Source: Ridgeia piscesae
Lineage: Eukaryota; Annelida; Polychaeta; Sabellida; Siboglinidae
Reading direction: 5' to 3'
Length of the DNA: 64,000 bases
Assembly (NCBI GenBank): GCA_025642075.2
Contig: JAODUO010000586.1
Coordinates: forward strand, 124,501 to 188,500
Position 1 is the stretch's first letter. Each line of letters begins with the position of its first letter. The notes below the pieces were generated by a model. The model worked only from the letters and a program-made list of their open reading frames with translations, had not been told where the DNA came from and ran no database searches. Below are positions 60,114 through 64,000 of the stretch, one piece after another. A program made the translations under genes and the position numbers.

Positions 60114-60942
60114 ACGCGGACGGGACGCGGGACTGAAGAATACCATGCAGACATTCGCCCAATATAAAGTCAACCTCGATAGGCCAGCATTGCCATCGTC
60201 CACAATAGCGCATAGTCACTATTGAAAGTGCCATTACGATTATTTAGTCATTTACTAAGACATTTCTGGCAAGAAATTGCTTCCTTCTCTTTGTTTCCAT
60301 TCCATAACCCGTTAAAGGCGCGCTTATCATATTATATTCATGCGCGGCATGCACATATAGAACTACACATAAATGGGTGACGTCATGTTCTCGAAAACTC
60401 GGGCTTTTAGCCTTTCCCAATTCCCGCATACGCTCAGAGATGGAGGTTAATGGGAAACAGATAGCAATTATTTTAGGCTGCCATCTAAAATCGAACTATT
60501 GTAATACAGCTTCCGTTCCCTATTAGGGCATCTTTATGTGTTCCGCTTAGACGTCAACGCCTGCATGGAGTGATTGTTGGTACGTGTGTGCGTGCGCAAG
60601 TGTCTGTGCGTGCATGTATGCGCGTGTGCAGCATATGCTAGTGTGCGTGACCGTGTATGCATTTGTGTTTTTTAAACGTGCCATTTTATCGTTGACAGTT
60701 CCTTTTAGGGCATACTCACCTGTAGTGAAAATTCAATACAAAACGCCCTGTTAAATTCTGCGTGGTATCCCTTCGATGATGTATGTAGCACACGTGACAC
60801 GTCGGTCGGTTTCTGTCGCCATCACTTTCCCAGTCTATCAAATGTTGGTCTTTTGTTGCTTTCTATGGTTGTTGACGTGTTTTCTCGACAGTGCAACATC
60901 CTCTCCCCCTCTCCCTTCCTCTGTCTTTCCCTCTCCCTATCT

Positions 60943-60945
60943 CTC

Positions 60946-60981
<36 letters not shown>
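60943..60981. repeat. (CT)n microsatellite
   Basis: CT run inside a longer pyrimidine-rich stretch (60900-61045). Confidence 0.95.
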
Positions 60982-60985
<4 letters not shown>

Positions 60986-61220
60986 CCCCTTTCTCTCTCC
61001 CACTCACTCCCATCTTCCCTCTCCTTTCCTCTCCCCTCCTCTCTCACTTTCTCCCGCACGCGCGTGTGTGGTTTGTTTCTGGGTGAGTATGCGTGCGTGC
61101 GTGCGTAAATATAAGAGATGTGTGTGAGAAGAGCGTGTGGGTGTACGTCGTATATACGTGTATCCAACTCTTCAATGTACTTTTCTTGTTCAATTTATGC
61201 ATAATGCTACGACTAAGCCG

Positions 61221-61437
<217 letters not shown>

Positions 61438-61624
61438 GAAACATCTAAATATTGCCCTTCTGTTCACCCCATTCCACCAACACTGTGATGTGTAATTCGT
61501 AGTTGTTGTATTGGAAATAAACCAATTACGTACATCTTCCCAAGGGACATACTTCGCAGAAAACGGTGTTTACAGTGTTGGAGGTAAAGTTAGCTCTAAG
61601 AAGCTCGTCATAGCCCATTCTTAC

Positions 61625-62130
61625 GGTTCATCGTGTATTCGGAAAGACTAAAAAGGCATTGGTGAAGTCCGAGTTGAGATGCTGGCGGTGGCTGAACAAG
61701 TTGGAATATTGTCGACAAAAAGATTGCTGCTGAACACCTGCATGAGAGACTGGAAGTTCCCAGAGGAATGGGGAACGGGGCTGATTGTCCCGGTATGCAA
61801 AAGAAACATAGACGTGCATGACCAGGGAAAATATAAAGGCATCACGTGCCTAAGCCACATGTTGAAGTTGCTGGAAAGAATCCTGGATGGCGGAATAAGA
61901 GCAATAGTGGATGGGGAAATCGGCGAAGAACAGCAGAAGCAGGAAGAGAAATAATGGATGAGTGGAGAAGAAACTGGAAGGACAGGAAGATATGGCAATT
62001 AGATTCATAAACCTGGAAAAGGCTTGTGATACAATCCCAAGACAAATGCCGATGGCAACACTGAGGTGAATGGGGGTCACAGACGCGGAGGTCAGGGTGG
62101 TGGAGGGGAAGAAGAGGAGGGTAATGTAAA
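61625..62130 (+). pseudogene. Degenerate non-LTR (LINE) reverse transcriptase fragment
   Basis: The frame at 61679-61954 reads CMRDWKFPEEWGTGLIVPV, then DQGKYKGITCLSHMLKLLER and EIGEEQQ. After a frame break, FINLEKACDTIPR (RT motif A region, F-x-D-LEKA-x-D type) appears at about 62008-62046, followed by a stop and MGVTDAEVRVVEG. The order matches the start of a LINE RT domain. The Asp of F-x-D is Asn here, stops are present and no YADD motif follows, so it is dead. Confidence 0.75.
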
Positions 62131-62162
62131 GTATTCAACATTGAACTTATATTAACACATAT

Positions 62163-62392
62163 AATTACGGCAGGATTAACCAGTATCCGTGAGGTGGCAG
62201 CATTGTTTAGCCTAACACGAATAACATACAGATTAAATAAAGATACCTTTTTATCAAATAATGTTCTATTATAAAAACTATTAAGAATACAATTTATATT
62301 TACACAAAATAAATAGAACTATAAATTGGCAATTGTTTATAAAATAGAAATTACGGCAGGATTAACCAGTATCCGTGAGGTGGCAGCATTGT
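62163..62392. repeat. 44-bp direct repeats around a 142-bp AT-rich spacer
   Basis: AATTACGGCAGGATTAACCA...GCAGCATTGT at 62163-62206 recurs at 62349-62392 with no mismatch seen. It follows the LINE relic directly and may be its 3' end or a separate small element. Confidence 0.85.
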
Positions 62393-63400
62393 ATAGATCA
62401 CGCGGTTAAATATTCAAAAGCCGACAAAATCACCAGACTGTCTTCTCGGCGTAGTTCCGCAGCCGACCGACAGTCGGTTAAGCGATACTAGGGTAACCGA
62501 GGCTAAGTGCACTCAGGGCGATGGCTGGATACTTGCGTGTCCTGTTATTACCTGACTAATGTCAAAGCCGGTGTCTCTAAAGAGTTCATTGCCAGAACAA
62601 ATTCGAATGACACGTTACAGTATTTATACAATAACATTATTTTGTGTTATAACATATGTGAAATTAGACATTCAGCCGATAAAAACACTGCGAATCTGCG
62701 CACTTGCACAAACATAAACACAAACACAGACGTGTATGCATGAAGTCAGCATCTCGTCACGTGCAGTAAGTTATCGTAATATATAATTAACGTATACTAA
62801 CGACTACACACACGACGCCACGCCAGTTCACGCTCACGTGTCCGCCCGTTCTGTTTGTTTACGGTGTGAGTCATTTCATATTAATCGGATCACGCAGCGA
62901 GTACAAAGCTAACATATCACGTCGACAGGTCCACAGCGGTAGACTGCGCACGGGTCTTGGTTAACGCCATAAACACAACACAAACACACGCGTCTACTGC
63001 AGCCATGGTTTAGTGGCGTACAAATATCACAAATGGAAATCGGTGAAAAGAATAATTTACCTTTTAAGGTGTCTGCGTAAGTCACACTTAACCTGACTGA
63101 GTATATACTGGTAGGGCCTTGGCCACTTATCAGTTAGTACGCCGGTAGATGGTGCTAAGTCAACCAAACGTGCATTATAACATAGCAGACACGTCGAATG
63201 AATTGTACGCTAAATTTTAAGTGTTTCCTTTTTTCAGCCGCAAAACAACAAGATTTGGTTTGCGATTTACAAAAAAAAGACAACAACTGTCCACGGCTTA
63301 TTATTATTATTATATTATGTTATATTATAATAAAATTATATTATATCGTATATCATATTATATTACATTACGCTATTATATGATATAATGTAACGTATCG
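62393..63400. other. No gene identified
   Basis: Mixed-composition sequence ending in a TTA/TAT-rich tract (63297-63380). No domain or RNA structure recognised. Confidence 0.5.
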
Positions 63401-63410
63401 TCATGTAACG

Positions 63411-63758
63411 TCGTGTCGTGTCGTGTCGTGTCGTGTCGTGTCGTGTCGTGTCGTGTCGTGTCGTGTCGTGTCGTGTCGTGTCGTGTCGTGTCGTGTCGTG
63501 TCGTGTCGTGTCGTGTCGTGTCGTGTCGTGTCGTGTCGGTGTGTCGTGTCGTGTCGTGTCGTGTCGTGTCGTGTCGTGTCGTGTCGTGTCGTGTCGTGTC
63601 GTGTCGTGTCGTGTCGTGTCGTGTCGTGTCGAGTCGTGTCGTGCCGTGCCGTGCCGTGCCGTGCCGTGCCGTGCCGTGCCGTGTCCGTGTCGTGTCGTGT
63701 CGTGTCGTGTCGTGTCGTGTCGTGTCGTGTCGTGTCATGTCATGTCATGTCATGTCAG
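63411..63758. repeat. (TCGTG)n pentanucleotide array, about 69 copies
   Basis: TCGTG repeats with a one-base slip near 63538, a block of GCCGT variants (about 63640-63682) and terminal TCATG units. All frames of both strands are open (SCRVV, TRHDT), so the open frames here carry no coding meaning. Confidence 0.97.
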
Positions 63759-63784
63759 TTGGGTAAATACAGTTGAATAAGCGA

Positions 63785-63997
63785 CATTTGGATAAACAAG
63801 AGTTATATTCCAGTAGTAGACGTTCGCTGTCCAATACAATGGGAATTAGTAAGCAGGGGTCCTCCATTGACGGTGTCTGTAAATATGCCGATGAAGGCAA
63901 TGTACTGACTCTGACTGAACTGGATGTCGTCATACATCCTGTAGACAGAAACCTGGCACTTGGAAGAAGAAAGACCACAACGAGCACACTTCCATAG
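63785..63997. other. Unassigned segment open on both strands
   Basis: The plus strand reads a 74-codon frame that begins at 63773 and includes VCKYADEGNVLTLTELD. The minus strand has an open stretch with WKCARCGLSSSKC and YRMYDDIQFSQSQYIAF. No family recognised on either strand; it may be the edge of an exon or transposon cut by the window end. Confidence 0.2.
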
Positions 63998-64000
63998 TTA

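Larger units (their letters stand above)
53133..60415. mobile_element. Putative large composite or foldback DNA transposon (7.3 kb)
   Basis: A 33-bp inverted repeat (53139-53171 and 60378-60410, one mismatch) begins CTAAAAGCCC and ends GAACATGACGTCA. A 13-bp direct repeat, CCCA(T/A)TTCCCGCA, lies just outside, at 53120-53132 and 60416-60428, 6 bp from each end. Inside are further inverted repeats (53393-53459, 53515-56181, 57878-60113). No transposase was recognised, so the superfamily is unknown. It may also be several nested elements that share related ends. Confidence 0.5.

Noticed and set aside
63376..63780. Arg/Thr/His and Ser/Cys/Arg/Val frames on both strands
   Set aside because: TCGTG pentanucleotide array open in every frame.

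Overview
The window is animal nuclear DNA: AT-rich, with long introns and dense micro- and minisatellites, SINEs and DNA transposons. It holds one recognisable protein-coding gene, on the + strand. The repeat style and the kinase sequence suggest a marine invertebrate, possibly a mollusc; that is a guess from general character, not a demonstrated assignment.

The gene is a PRKX-type protein kinase, a relative of the cAMP-dependent protein kinase (PKA) catalytic subunit. Seven common exons (235-427, 22496-22664, 34616-34879, 35604-35723, 36646-36741, 37616-37673, 39638-39715) join in one frame with GT/AG junctions. After exon 7 there are two homologous alternative last exons. Exon 8A (47083-47196) has its own stop and poly(A) signal; exon 8B (49216-49341) encodes the canonical AGC-kinase tail. 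The predicted proteins are 363 and 367 residues. Only 8B carries the FDDY active-site tether and the C-terminal FxxF motif, so last-exon choice would change how the kinase is regulated.

Layout. 1-427: 5'UTR and exon 1. 428-22495: intron 1, about 22 kb, with a (CA/ACC)n tract, a 37-bp minisatellite (10150-11165), a three-copy duplicated module next to GA-rich 29-bp arrays (11216-17680), a hAT-like element with an 8-bp target duplication (16250-17465), and a SINE split by a 14/20-bp minisatellite (19178-20312). 22665-34615: intron 2, with 33-bp and 27-bp minisatellites, a 460-bp (AC)n tract and a perfect 55-bp palindrome. 34616-39715: exons 3-7, with a SINE, a hAT-family MITE and a Tigger-like element in the introns. 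39716-44845: a 35-bp minisatellite of about 145 copies that starts in the exon 7 splice donor. 47083-52569: the two terminal exons and 3'UTR. 53139-60410: a nest of inverted repeats inside a 33-bp terminal inverted repeat, perhaps an undescribed large or foldback DNA transposon. 61625-62130: a broken LINE reverse transcriptase. 63411-63758: a TCGTG pentanucleotide array. No second host gene, rRNA, genuine tRNA gene or CRISPR array was found. Nearly all long open frames other than the kinase exons are tandem repeats whose unit has no stop codon.
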